The notes beneath the pieces were generated by a model. The model was not told the DNA's origin, made no database searches, and saw nothing but the letters and a program-made list of their open reading frames with translations. From assembly GCA_023269615.1 (NCBI GenBank), contig JAHFSY010000018.1, positions 1 to 64,000 on the forward strand: DNA of 64,000 nucleotides. Reading direction: 5' to 3'. The translations under genes were made by a program, and so were the position numbers. Positions 25,194 to 34,600 of this stretch are shown piece after piece. The stretch's first letter is position 1. Every line of letters starts with the position of its first letter. Source of the stretch: Verrucomicrobiota bacterium. GTDB lineage: Bacteria; Verrucomicrobiota; Verrucomicrobiia; JABWAM01.

Positions 25194-27152
25194 ATGAGCA
25201 CACAATTCCCAACCTTGTTTTCGCCGATTGAAATCGGAAACCGGACCATGAAAAATCGCATCTGCTGCAGTGCGCACGCCGACGCACTGGCGGAGGATGG
25301 CATGCCGACGGATCGCACGGTTCGCTATTATGAACTGAAGGCGAAGGGCGGCGTTGGGTTCATGATGTGCTTTGGCTCGGCGGGCGTCCATCCGACAAGC
25401 CCCGCCAAGGACTGGAATGGAGTGGAACTGTTCCATGACCGTGTCATTCCCCATCTCAAGATCTTTTCCGACACAATGCACAAATATGAGGTGCCCTGCG
25501 TGGCGCAGATCACCCACCGCGGCCGTCGCGGGCGCAGCAACATCAGCTGGGAACGCATGTTCGGTCCTTCCTCGATCCGCGAGCCCAACCACCGCGAGAC
25601 GCCGCACGTGATGGACGAGGCGACGATGAAGGAATTCATCAAGGCCTTCGCGGATGCGGCCTATCGCCTGAAGCAGGGCGGGTTCGATGGTTGCGAGGTG
25701 ATGGCCAGCCACTGTCACTTGATTGACCAGTTCTGGACCCTGAATGTGAACAATCGCAACGACCAGTATGGGGGCGGCATTGAAAACCGCCTGCGTTTTG
25801 GAATCCAGGTGCTGGAGGCGGTGCGGGAAAAAGTGGGGCGGGATTTCATTGTGGGCACGCGCGTGACTGCGGACGACTTTGTGGATGGCGGGCTCAACAA
25901 CAGCGCGTGCCAGGAAATCATGGGCAAGTTGAACGAGCTGAAGCTGATTGATTATTTCAATGTGGTTGGCGGCACGGCGGAGACGTATGTGGGCGAGGCG
26001 GCGGCGGTGCCCGACATGTCGTTCCCCCTGGCATTGTATTGCCCCCTCGTGGCGACCATCCGTTCGGTGGTGAGTGTCCCCGTCATCGCCACTGGCCGCA
26101 TCAATGACCCGGCGATTGCGGAGCGGGTGTTGAAGGAGGGGCAGGCCGACCTGTGCATCATGAACCGCATGCTCATCGCCGACCCTGATTTTCCGAACAA
26201 GGCGAAGGAAGGGCGGCTCGACGACATCCGCCAGTGCATGGGGTACAACCAGGGCTGCATTGATCGCATCTATATTGGGCTGGGCGTCACGTGCGTGCAG
26301 AATCCTGTGATCGGGCGCGAAAAAGATTGGGCGGAGTTGCCGCGGGCGTCATCGCCGAGGAAGATCGCGATCATCGGGGGTGGACCCGCGGGTTTGGAAT
26401 GCGCCCGTGTGGCGCGCCTGCGCGGACACAACGTGGTGCTGTTCGAGAAGGGAAAGGAGTTGGGCGGCCAGACGCTCATTGCGAACAAGGCGCCGCACCG
26501 CCAGGATTTCGACGGTGCCTGTCGTTACAGCGCGCTTCAATGCAAGAAGCTTGGCGTGGACATCCGTCTTGGCGTGGACGCGACGGTGGAAGTGGTGATG
26601 AAAGAATCGCCTGACGTGGTGGTGATTGCCACGGGCGCGCGTGCGTTCAAGCCGAATCTGCCGGGGCTGGACCAGTACGGTTACGGTGCGTGGGAGGTTC
26701 TCCAGGGGACGGAGGTTGCAGGAGAGCGCGTGCTCGTGATTGACGAGGAGTACTCACAACAAGCGCCGTCAGTTGCTGAGTTTTTACTGGATCAAGGCAA
26801 GAATGTGGAAATCGTGACGTCCGAGCCGACCGTTGCGGGTTTCATGGGGTCGACCACGCGGCCGCCGATTTTTCAGCGGTTGTTTGGCAAGGGCGCCAAA
26901 ATTCACGGGCATTTGAAAGTCGTGAGCCTGGCGTCCAACGAAGCCACGGCGCAGAACGTATGGAGCAACCACGAGGAGATCCTTGGGCCGTTTGACGCCT
27001 TCGTGTACGCGTATGGCGGCGAGGCGGTGGATGGGTTGCAAAAGCAGTTCGAGGGCAAGGTGGCGCGAGTGGAAATGATCGGGGATTGTTTTGCGCCGAG
27101 GACCTTGCAGCATGCGATATTGGAAGGACACAAGCTCGCGCGGGCACTTTAG
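25194..27152 (+). CDS. dgcA: DgcA-like flavin/Fe-S N-demethylase (old yellow enzyme plus pyridine-nucleotide fold)
   Basis: A 652-residue enzyme of the trimethylamine dehydrogenase/DgcA group. An N-terminal FMN TIM barrel (FPTLFSPIEIGNRTMKNR; HCHLIDQFWTLNVNNRNDQY; GGGIENRLRFGIQVLEAV) is followed by an Fe-S loop and a C-terminal dinucleotide-binding domain (IAIIGGGPAGLECARVA). The Fe-S loop reads CMGYNQGC-x11-C, with Tyr where relatives with C-x2-C-x3-C-x11-C have the second Cys. With EtfA, EtfB and DgcB it should oxidatively demethylate an N-methylated compound such as dimethylglycine; the true substrate is open. ATG 25194 lies 10 bp after etfB. Confidence 0.88.
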   Translation: MSTQFPTLFSPIEIGNRTMKNRICCSAHADALAEDGMPTDRTVRYYELKAKGGVGFMMCFGSAGVHPTSPAKDWNGVELFHDRVIPHLKIFSDTMHKYEVPCVAQITHRGRRGRSNISWERMFGPSSIREPNHRETPHVMDEATMKEFIKAFADAAYRLKQGGFDGCEVMASHCHLIDQFWTLNVNNRNDQYGGGIENRLRFGIQVLEAVREKVGRDFIVGTRVTADDFVDGGLNNSACQEIMGKLNELKLIDYFNVVGGTAETYVGEAAAVPDMSFPLALYCPLVATIRSVVSVPVIATGRINDPAIAERVLKEGQADLCIMNRMLIADPDFPNKAKEGRLDDIRQCMGYNQGCIDRIYIGLGVTCVQNPVIGREKDWAELPRASSPRKIAIIGGGPAGLECARVARLRGHNVVLFEKGKELGGQTLIANKAPHRQDFDGACRYSALQCKKLGVDIRLGVDATVEVVMKESPDVVVIATGARAFKPNLPGLDQYGYGAWEVLQGTEVAGERVLVIDEEYSQQAPSVAEFLLDQGKNVEIVTSEPTVAGFMGSTTRPPIFQRLFGKGAKIHGHLKVVSLASNEATAQNVWSNHEEILGPFDAFVYAYGGEAVDGLQKQFEGKVARVEMIGDCFAPRTLQHAILEGHKLARAL

Positions 27153-27173
27153 TGCCTCTTCGGGAATTCTGAG

Positions 27174-27272
27174 GCAGGGCGCGTTCGCCGAACGCGCCGA
27201 GGTGGTGGCCTGTGAATTTGAATGCGTGATTCTAAAGAAGAACGACGGCGCGCTCGGCGAGCACGCCCTACC
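27174..27272. repeat. Inverted pair of GGGCGCGTTCGCC-type hairpins
   Basis: A palindrome GGCGCGTTCGCCGAACGCGCC lies at about 27177-27197, and a related one, GGCGCGCTCGGCGAGCACGCC ending in CTACC, at about 27248-27272. A similar sequence is at 47914-47942. It may serve as a terminator for the etf-dgc operon, though it has no T run. Confidence 0.65.
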
Positions 27273-27336
27273 TTTGGCAAAGCAAGGGACGAGGGCTCTT
27301 GCGAAGATGCGTGATTTCGCTTAAAGTTTATTTTCC

Positions 27337-27915
27337 ATGAAACCCACGCGTGTTTGGATGATGGGCGCGGCTGCCTTGCTGGTGATCTGGGTGGTCGCCC
27401 TCGGCGCGATGTGGTTCGCCCGGTCCCAGAAGATGACTTCGGAAAAGGTTCTCGATTACATTTCCGCGAATTCGCTCCATTCAAAATCCGATGTGGAGCG
27501 CATGAAGATGATCGAGGAGTTGGGACGGAGGGTGAACCAGCTTTCGTTCGAGGAACGCCAGAAGTTGCGATTTGAAAAGAGCATTCGGTCCGCGTATGAG
27601 GGGATGACGGATGCGGAGAGGGCGCGTTATCTCGATCTTACACTCCCCGGGGGAATGAAGCAGATGATGGAGGCTTTCAACGCGATGGAGCCGGCGAAGC
27701 GCAAGCAGATGGTGAACCGCGCGGTGAACGAGCTTCAGCGGGCGCAGAACGAAGGCACGCGGGAGGAATTGGACAAGGCGCTGAACGACCAGAACCTCAA
27801 GCGCATCATTGACCAGGGCTTGAAAAGTTACATGACGGATGCGAATGCATCGGCGAAGCTGGACATCCAGCCGTTGATGGAGCAGATGCAGAGCATCCTG
27901 CAGATTTCACGATGA
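27337..27915 (+). CDS. Membrane-anchored coiled-coil-like protein, unknown function
   Basis: A 192-residue protein with one N-terminal membrane segment (MMGAAALLVIWVVALGAMWF) and a highly charged helical remainder (VLDYISANSLHSKSDVERMK; LGRRVNQLSFEERQKLRFEK; MKQMMEAFNAMEPAKRKQMV). No family is recognised. It is followed by the pseudopilin gene after a heptad-repeat gap, so it may belong with that unit. Confidence 0.78.
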   Translation: MKPTRVWMMGAAALLVIWVVALGAMWFARSQKMTSEKVLDYISANSLHSKSDVERMKMIEELGRRVNQLSFEERQKLRFEKSIRSAYEGMTDAERARYLDLTLPGGMKQMMEAFNAMEPAKRKQMVNRAVNELQRAQNEGTREELDKALNDQNLKRIIDQGLKSYMTDANASAKLDIQPLMEQMQSILQISR

Positions 27916-27918
27916 GGA

Positions 27919-28102
27919 AGAGCTACTAGCTACTGGCCGCTAGCTTCAAGCTGTAAAACCACCTTTTGAGATGCATGCATCCTGTTGTAACAGTGCTTCT
28001 ATAAAACGCAGCAGGATTCGCGTCCAGTTTGATTTTCGTGAACACGATGTCCATTTTTACAAATCAGGAACCAGTGGCCAGAAGCTAGTAGCCAGCAGCC
28101 AC
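27919..28102. repeat. Heptad tandem repeats as an inverted pair around the pseudopilin start
   Basis: The left array at 27919-27953 has units such as GAGCTAC, TAGCTAC, TGGCCGC and TAGCTTC. The right array at about 28066-28102 has CCAGTGG, CCAGAAG, CTAGTAG and CCAGCAG. The stretch GGCCAGAAGCTAGTAGC on the right is nearly the reverse complement of the left arm. The right array lies inside the reading frame of the pseudopilin leader. Confidence 0.85.
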
Positions 28103-28630
28103 CTCGTCTTTCTCCGCGGCCTGACCATCCTGGAGCTTCTCGTCGTGGTGGGAATCATCGGGATTTTAGGTGCCCTGCTTTTTCCTTCCTTCCGCCGCTC
28201 CAAGCAAATGGGCGAGACGGTGGCCTGCCTCGGCAATCTCCGCCAGATCGGCATCGCGGTGCAGCTTTATGTGAACGAGAACAATGCAAAAATGCCGGCG
28301 CTTCAAAATCGGGCGAGCACGACCAACCTGGTGGCGGCGATGGATACGGTTTTGCTATCCGGAACGACGAACTCCCCTGTGTTCAGGTGTCCGTCGGATC
28401 GCGCCGGGTTGTTCGAGCAGACCGGCGACAGCTATTTCTGGAACTTCACGGTGAATGGCCAGGACGTGACCAAATTGTTTTCAATCGTGGGCGGGAGTGA
28501 TCCCGCCTCGATCCCGCTGGTGTCGGACAAGGAGGGTTTTCATCCCGACGTGAAGGATCGAGTGAACATCCTGTACGCGGATGGACGGGCGTCGAAGGAA
28601 CTGAAATTTTCAACCAGCCTTCCGCCATGA
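27971..28630 (+). CDS. Type II/IV pseudopilin (GspG-like) with repeat-derived leader
   Basis: A 219-residue protein. The prepilin motif RG-LTILELLVVVGIIGILGA appears at about residue 50, with Glu at mature position 5, followed by the verrucomicrobial-type pseudopilin body (TVACLGNLRQIGIAVQLYVN; PVFRCPSDRAG; VNILYADGRASKELKF). ATG 27971 is the only usual start in frame, giving an unusually long leader of about 49 residues. Its second half (QKLVASSHLV) is encoded by the 7-bp repeat array, so the start may be elsewhere or the leader was extended by the repeat. It overlaps the ABC ATPase gene by 4 bp. Confidence 0.82.
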   Translation: MHASCCNSASIKRSRIRVQFDFREHDVHFYKSGTSGQKLVASSHLVFLRGLTILELLVVVGIIGILGALLFPSFRRSKQMGETVACLGNLRQIGIAVQLYVNENNAKMPALQNRASTTNLVAAMDTVLLSGTTNSPVFRCPSDRAGLFEQTGDSYFWNFTVNGQDVTKLFSIVGGSDPASIPLVSDKEGFHPDVKDRVNILYADGRASKELKFSTSLPP

Positions 28631-29529
28631 TTTCGATCCGTGGCGTGTGCAAGAAATTTGGAGGCAGGGTGGCGGTCGATCATTTGAACCTGGACGTTCC
28701 GCGCGGCCAGATCTTTGGGATGCTCGGTCACAACGGGGCGGGGAAGAGCACGACGATCGGGATGCTGCTGGGCCAGGTTTATCCCGACGAGGGACAGCTC
28801 ATGATTGGCGGTGAGGATGTGTTTGCGAACCGCAGCAAGGCGCTGGGGCGCGTGGGGGCGATCTTTGAGTCACCCTCCTTTTACGATTACCTGAGTGGCG
28901 CTTCGAACCTCCGCATCTTTTGCGAATACTCGGGACCCGTGGATGCAAAGCGGATGGAAGAGGTGGTGAAGCTGGTCGGGCTTGAGGGACGGATTCATGA
29001 TCGCGTTCGGGTTTACTCCCACGGCATGCGCCAGCGGCTTGCGCTGGCGCAGGCGCTTTTGCCGAATCCGGAGCTGTTGATCCTGGATGAGCCAAACGAT
29101 GGGCTCGATCCCGAGGGGATTCATGAGATGCGGAATTTGATTGTAAAACTCAACCGCGAATGGGGGCTGACGATTTTGTTTTCGTCGCACCAGCTGAACG
29201 AGGTGCAGCATTTATGCACGCACCTGGCCGTGATGCGGGAGGGGGAATTGCTTTTTTCAGGCGAGTGGCGTCAGCTTGGATTGGACCAGGCGTGGATCCG
29301 TCTGCGCGTGGATCGTCAGGCGGAAGCGGAAAAGGGGCTGGTGGGGGCAGGGCTGGTGAAATCGTTCAGTGCCGAGGGTCACGGGATGCTTGGACCGGAT
29401 GCGGATGTGGCGAAGGTGGCCGAGTGGCTGGTGCACGGGCGTTTTCGGATCGGGGCGATTGCGCCGATCGAGCGCGACCTGGAGGATGTGTATCTTGCGA
29501 TGGTGAGGAAGGAAAAGGATGAAGGATAA
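28627..29529 (+). CDS. ABC-2 type exporter, ATP-binding protein
   Basis: A 300-residue ATPase. Walker A is GHNGAGKST, the signature is YSHGMRQRLALAQALL, Walker B is LLILDEPNDGLDP, and the switch His follows in LFSSHQLNEV. It energises the ABC-2 permease encoded 57 bp downstream. The ATG at 28627 overlaps the stop of the pseudopilin gene. The C-terminus (KEKDEG) is encoded by a heptad array, GGATGAA, GGATAAG, GGATGAG, GGATGAA, which continues past the stop to about 29550. The cargo is unknown. Confidence 0.93.
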   Translation: MISIRGVCKKFGGRVAVDHLNLDVPRGQIFGMLGHNGAGKSTTIGMLLGQVYPDEGQLMIGGEDVFANRSKALGRVGAIFESPSFYDYLSGASNLRIFCEYSGPVDAKRMEEVVKLVGLEGRIHDRVRVYSHGMRQRLALAQALLPNPELLILDEPNDGLDPEGIHEMRNLIVKLNREWGLTILFSSHQLNEVQHLCTHLAVMREGELLFSGEWRQLGLDQAWIRLRVDRQAEAEKGLVGAGLVKSFSAEGHGMLGPDADVAKVAEWLVHGRFRIGAIAPIERDLEDVYLAMVRKEKDEG

Positions 29530-29550
29530 GGGATGAGGGATGAAGGACGG
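29507..29550. repeat. Heptad tandem repeat, single array
   Basis: Units GAAGGAA, AAGGATG, AAGGATA, AGGGATG, AGGGATG and AAGGAC keep a 7-bp period across the stop codon of the ABC ATPase gene. No inverted partner is visible nearby. Confidence 0.75.
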
Positions 29551-29585
29551 AATTTTTGGCCACGGATTATCCGACAGGTGACATC

Positions 29586-30428
29586 ATGTTTTGGAACCAA
29601 TTAAAGAACGAGTTGTTGAAGATGTTTGCGCGCAAGCGGACGTACATCGGGTTTGGCGCGTTTGTCGCCGTGGAGTTCATCATCCTGGCGTTGTTGCAAC
29701 TGCCCAAGGCGAAGAAGGCGTTCGTGGAGCTGCTCACAAAAAACGGCTACGGTTTTGAGGAATATTATTCGGGGATCACCATGGCGATGCTGATGATTCT
29801 CTTCACCATTTTTTTGCTGGGCGGGCTTTACCTGTCACTGGTGTCGGGCGATGTGGTGGCGAAGGAGGTGGAGGAAGGAACCATGCGGATGGTGCTGGCG
29901 AGGCCGATTTCCCGGCTGCGGCTGCTGGTGATCAAGTGGCTTGCCTGCGTGGTGTACACGTTTGCGCTGATCCTGTTCATCGGTGTCACGAGCCTGTTGG
30001 CCGGGGTGATCTATCGCGGCGGGCTCGGGAAGCTGTTTATTTTTGCGCCCCAGGAGGGAATATTCGGGCTCTTTGACACCGGGGAGGCGCTCTGGCGGTT
30101 TGGGCGCGGAATGTTCTTTCTCGCGCTGGTCACCCAGGTCGTTTCCACGATGGGATTCATGTTCTCGTGCTTCAACATGAAGCCAGCGGCGGCGACCATC
30201 CTGACCCTCTCGGTGATGTTCGTGGATTTTGTGGTGAGGAACATGCCGTATTTCCAGGACATCCAGAAATATTTCATCACGTACCACACGGCGGGCTGGG
30301 TGCGCACGTTTCACGACATCGTGCCGTGGTGGAGCATCGGCGAATCGCTCGTTTACCTTGCGGCGCTAAACCTGACGTTCTTCATCATTGGCGCGATGCG
30401 GTTTTGCACGCGCGATTTCAAGTCGTAG
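29586..30428 (+). CDS. ABC-2 type exporter, permease
   Basis: A 280-residue membrane protein with about six helices (YIGFGAFVAVEFIILALLQL; MAMLMILFTIFLLGGLYLSL; WLACVVYTFALILFIGVTSL; GMFFLALVTQVVSTMGFMFS), the fold of ABC-2 permeases of the YhaP/NatB kind. The motif VVAKEVEEGTMRMVLARPIS after helix 2 is the family's gate region. ATG 29586 is chosen because upstream codons (MATDYPTGDI) do not look like part of it. It pairs with the ATPase just before it and overlaps the next, convergent gene by 11 bp. Confidence 0.92.
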   Translation: MFWNQLKNELLKMFARKRTYIGFGAFVAVEFIILALLQLPKAKKAFVELLTKNGYGFEEYYSGITMAMLMILFTIFLLGGLYLSLVSGDVVAKEVEEGTMRMVLARPISRLRLLVIKWLACVVYTFALILFIGVTSLLAGVIYRGGLGKLFIFAPQEGIFGLFDTGEALWRFGRGMFFLALVTQVVSTMGFMFSCFNMKPAAATILTLSVMFVDFVVRNMPYFQDIQKYFITYHTAGWVRTFHDIVPWWSIGESLVYLAALNLTFFIIGAMRFCTRDFKS

Positions 30429-31365
30429 GCGGTTTTGCGGAGTGTGCGCCTGTCGCCTCCTTGGAATGGGAGCTGTGCGAGGCGAGCATTTTATTGAGCT
30501 GGTCGAGAAGGGCGAGGCGGCGCGTCTCGAGTCCGAGGGCGATGGAGGCGGAGGACATGAATCGGACGCGCTCGAGGAAGCCGATGCGTTCCTTGAGGCT
30601 GAGGTTGAATGAGGGGCGCTGCCATTCGGCGGAGAGGAGCTTGCTCAGGAGATCGTTGTAATGGAGGTCGAAGCAGGAGAAGAGGACGTCGGCCTCGGTG
30701 AGCAGGAGGCACTGCACGGCGAGGAGTTTTCGGTCGTCGTTGTTTGGAAGGCTGTGGGTTTCAAGGTATTCGTTGCGCGTGGGCGGGACGCCGACGCGGA
30801 AATCAGTGGCGAGGAGCATCTTTTCGATGCGCTGGATGCTATCGGGGGTGAGGTGGGCCTCGCGAAGCGCGGGCTCGGCGATCTGGAAGGAGTAAGCTTC
30901 GCGCTCGTAGTCGTGGCGGTTCATGACGCCCGTGTGGCCGAGGTCGTGGGCGGCGGCCCCGATGATGAGTTCGACCACGCGGTAAATGGGGAGTTTTTCG
31001 CGCAGGCCGAGGACGTAGGCCGCGACGATGACTTCGATGACGTGCTGTTTGTTGTGATAGTTAGGCTCGTCCGCCGCGTTTTCGACCAGCCTGCCGACGC
31101 CGAGAGCAGCCTTTGCGAGCGGACCTTCAGAAGGGACACCCAATTTGGTGAGGAGCATGGTGATGACGGGGGTGGCTTGGGCACCGCTGTTACGCAGGAA
31201 GCGGACCTCCTCGGCGAACATTTCCAGCAGCGAAAGCCCCCGGGCCGGGCGAATGGCCGAAACCGCGCGAACTCCGGAATCCGGGTTTCTCATTTTCGAG
31301 AGATCCTGAACCACTTGCTTCAGGTCAATCTTGCAGGAAACGGTGAGCTGTTTGTTTTTAGTCAT
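30418..31365 (-). CDS. HD-domain phosphohydrolase, PDEase I-like
   Basis: A 315-residue protein. The motif YHNKQHVIEV followed by AAAHDLGHTGVMN gives the H-x3-H and HD-x2-H-x-G metal-binding residues of class I cyclic nucleotide phosphodiesterases. The later EADVLFSCFDL holds the usual acidic residue. It could hydrolyse cAMP or a related nucleotide. ATG 31365 gives MTKNKQLTVSCKIDLKQVVQ; the frame extends upstream without another ATG. An adenylate cyclase gene lies 20 kb away, which may be coincidence. Convergent, overlapping the permease end by 11 bp. Confidence 0.85.
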   Translation of the reverse strand: MTKNKQLTVSCKIDLKQVVQDLSKMRNPDSGVRAVSAIRPARGLSLLEMFAEEVRFLRNSGAQATPVITMLLTKLGVPSEGPLAKAALGVGRLVENAADEPNYHNKQHVIEVIVAAYVLGLREKLPIYRVVELIIGAAAHDLGHTGVMNRHDYEREAYSFQIAEPALREAHLTPDSIQRIEKMLLATDFRVGVPPTRNEYLETHSLPNNDDRKLLAVQCLLLTEADVLFSCFDLHYNDLLSKLLSAEWQRPSFNLSLKERIGFLERVRFMSSASIALGLETRRLALLDQLNKMLASHSSHSKEATGAHSAKPPTT

Positions 31366-31674
31366 GCGGGACAGCTTGTGTAAGATGCGCTCCCCCAAGG
31401 GCTTCGGAGAACATACATGCAGCAAGGGTGAAAGACAATTCGGAAATTATCGGTGGCAGCAGTTAATGCTTTCCAGTTTACGGCATTGGCCGGGCCAGGA
31501 AAGTTGGGCAACGGCGCCTACAACGCACGATCTGGAAAACCGGGAGCATTCTGGTTTCCCAAACCATCCCGCCACAACCTTTTTGCGCATATGCGATAAA
31601 AGGTCGTCATTGATCGGGGCTGTTTCAGCAAATGGATGAAATGATCGTGGCGATGCCCAGGATGGGAACGTCTC
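31366..31674. other. Intergenic region, no gene seen
   Basis: About 310 bp between the PDEase-like gene and the stop of the RND pump gene, with no reading frame of quality, no hairpin and no known repeat. It probably holds the promoter of the PDEase-like gene at its left end. Confidence 0.5.
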
Positions 31675-34600
31675 TCATACGGGTTGTCCAACGGGATGGT
31701 GGGGCGCCACAGGAGCCCGTGTCGCGCGGAAGAAGGGGACGCGGTTCAGGACTTTTTCCTGGAAGGTTTCCATGTAGAGGAAGATGACCGGGGTCACGTA
31801 GAGCGTGAGCAATTGGGAGACGATGAGGCCGCCTACGATGGCGAGGCCCAGGGGTTTGCGTGAGCTTCCATCGGCGCCGTAACCGAGGGCGATGGGGACG
31901 GCGCCCATCAGCGCGGCCAGGGTGGTCATGAGGATCGGGCGGAAGCGTTCGAGGCAGGCTTGCTTGATGGCGTTGAAGCGGTCTTTGCCGGAGTCCATTT
32001 CCTGCAGAGCGAAGTCAATCATCATGATGCCGTTTTTCTTCACGATGCCCATGAGCATGAACATGCCGACGAAGGCGTAGAGGGAGAATTCGGCGTGGAA
32101 CACCACGAGCGTGAGCACGCCGCCGATCGTGGCCACGGGGAGCGCGGAGAGCACGGTGATGGGGTGGATGTAGCTTTCGTAGAGAATGCCGAGGATCACA
32201 TACATCACGAAGATCGCCACAATCATGAGGAGGGCGAGTGATTTCACGGTTTCGTCGAATGCCTGCGCCTCGCCCTGGAAGCCGCGCAGCAGGGTGGGGG
32301 GCATGGTTTTGTCGGCGAGGTCGTTGATTTCCTGCGTGGCGATGCCGATGGCCTTGTCGGGCGCGAGATCAAAAAAGAGGCTCACCGACGTGAAGCGGTT
32401 GATGTGGTTCACCGACTGCGGCCCGAGCGTCTGGTCCCATGTCGCGACGGCGCGCAGCGGAATGGGCGCGCCTCCTGTCGTGGAGTTGATGTAAAGACGG
32501 GAAAGATCGCTCACGTGGTCGCGGTACTCGTTCTCCACCTCCACGATCACCTGGTACTGGTCGGAGGGGCGCTTGATGAGATAGACGTAATTTTCGGAAT
32601 ACGCGTTGCGAATCACGTTCTCGATGGCGGATGCGGTGACGCCGTAGGTGGATGCCTGTTCGCGCAGGATGTTGATCTTCGCCTCGGGTGTGTGCAGTTG
32701 AAGATCGGAGGAGACGCTGGCGAAACCGGGCAGCGCCCTCATTTTTTCAGCCATGATCTGCGAGTATTTGTACACCTCATCGGTATCAATGCCCGAGATG
32801 ACGAACGCGTACTTTCCCTGGTTCTGGCTGGTGGAGCCGGTGCTGATGTGGAGCACGGGGCTGGCGCGGAGCAGCGGAATGATGCCCGGGATTTGCGCCA
32901 GTTCGCCGTTCAAATCCTGCACCACCTTCTGGATGGGGTCGCGCTTGCCGTCCTTCAGGAATGCAATCGCAAGGGCCTGGGAGGATGCGATATGGCCCGA
33001 GAGTCCTGCGATGGTCAGGGTCATCTCCACGTTCGGATTCTTTTGCATCACGGCGTCCACCTGCGTCTGGTACTTCGTCATCCGCTCGGGCGAGGAATCC
33101 TCCGACGCGATGAAAATTCCACGGATGAACCCGCTGTCTCCATCCGGCAGGAAAGTTTTGGGCACCACGATGAACAGATAGATGGTCCCCGCGAGGCACA
33201 CGATCCAAGTGAGGATGGAAATCCAGCCGTGACGCAGAAACCAGTCGAGGCTCGACTCGTACGCCTTCAGGACGGAGCTCATCATGCGGTTGACGTTTCG
33301 CTCCATCCACGTTTTCTTCTGCTTCTCGCGGGGCGAGAGCAGGCGCGCGCACATCAGGGGCGTGAGTGTGAGCGAGACGATGCCCGAGGCGATGATCGCG
33401 ATCACAATCGTCACGGCAAATTCCTGGAAGATGCGCCCGATCAGTCCCGACATGAACACGAGCGGGAGGAACACCGCGGCGAGCGAGAGCGTCATGGAAA
33501 TGATGGTGAAGCTGATTTCCTTCGCGCCGTTGATTGCGGCGTCCATCGGAGATTCGCCCGCTTCCATGCGACGGACACAGTTTTCAAGAAACACGATGGC
33601 GTCATCCACAAGGAAACCGATCGCGAGCGTGAGTGCCATCAGCGAAAGGTTGTCGAGGCTGTAATTCATCATGCGCATGCCGATGAACGTGAGCATGAGC
33701 GAGAGCGGCAGCGCCACGGTGGGGATGAACGTGTCGGTGGCGCGTCCGAGAAAAATGAAAATGACGGCCACGACGAGCACAAACGCGATCACGAGCGTTT
33801 CCTGCACGTCCTCCACGGAATTCACAATCGTCACCGAACGATCATACATTTTTACGAGGTGCATCGAGCCGGGAAGCGTCTTCTGGATGGAGGGGACCAG
33901 CTCCTTCACCTCCTGCGCGACCTTGACCGCGTTGGAGCCGGCCGCGCGGTTGATCGCAAGGATCACGCTGGCGGGTGGCTCGGCGTAGTGTTTCGACCAG
34001 AAGTGACGCGTCTGCCGCTCGTCCTGCTCGGCATCGCGGCATACGGCCACGTCGCCCAGGCGGATGGTCGCCCCGTTGCGCGTGGCGATGATGAGCTTGC
34101 GGTAATCATCGGCGGTCATCAATTGTCCCTCCGGCTTGAGAATGAGCGTGCGGAAGCGGCCGTCGAGCTGCCCCGCCCCGAGAGAGACGGTGCCCGCTTT
34201 CACGGCGTTGGCGATGTCCGTCATCGTCAGGTTGCGTTCGGCGATGGCGTGGGGATTCACATCCACGCGGATGGCGGATTGGGAACCGTAAACGCTCACC
34301 TGCGACACGCCGTTGAGAATGCTGATGCGCTGGGCGATTTCGTTGTTGGCAAATTCGTACAACTGCCCCTGCGTCAGCGAGTCGCTCGTCAGGCCGAAGT
34401 AAATGATCGGAAGGTCGTTGGGGTTGTTCTTCGTGTAGGTGGGCGGCGAAGGGAGGTCGTTGGGAAGGTTGCCCGTGGCCTGGGTGATCGCGGACTGGAC
34501 GTCCTGCGCCGCGCCGTCGATGTTGCGGCTCAGGTCGAATTCCAGGACGAGGGAACAATTGCCCTGCGTGCTCGCGGACGTGATGATCTTCAGCCCCTGG

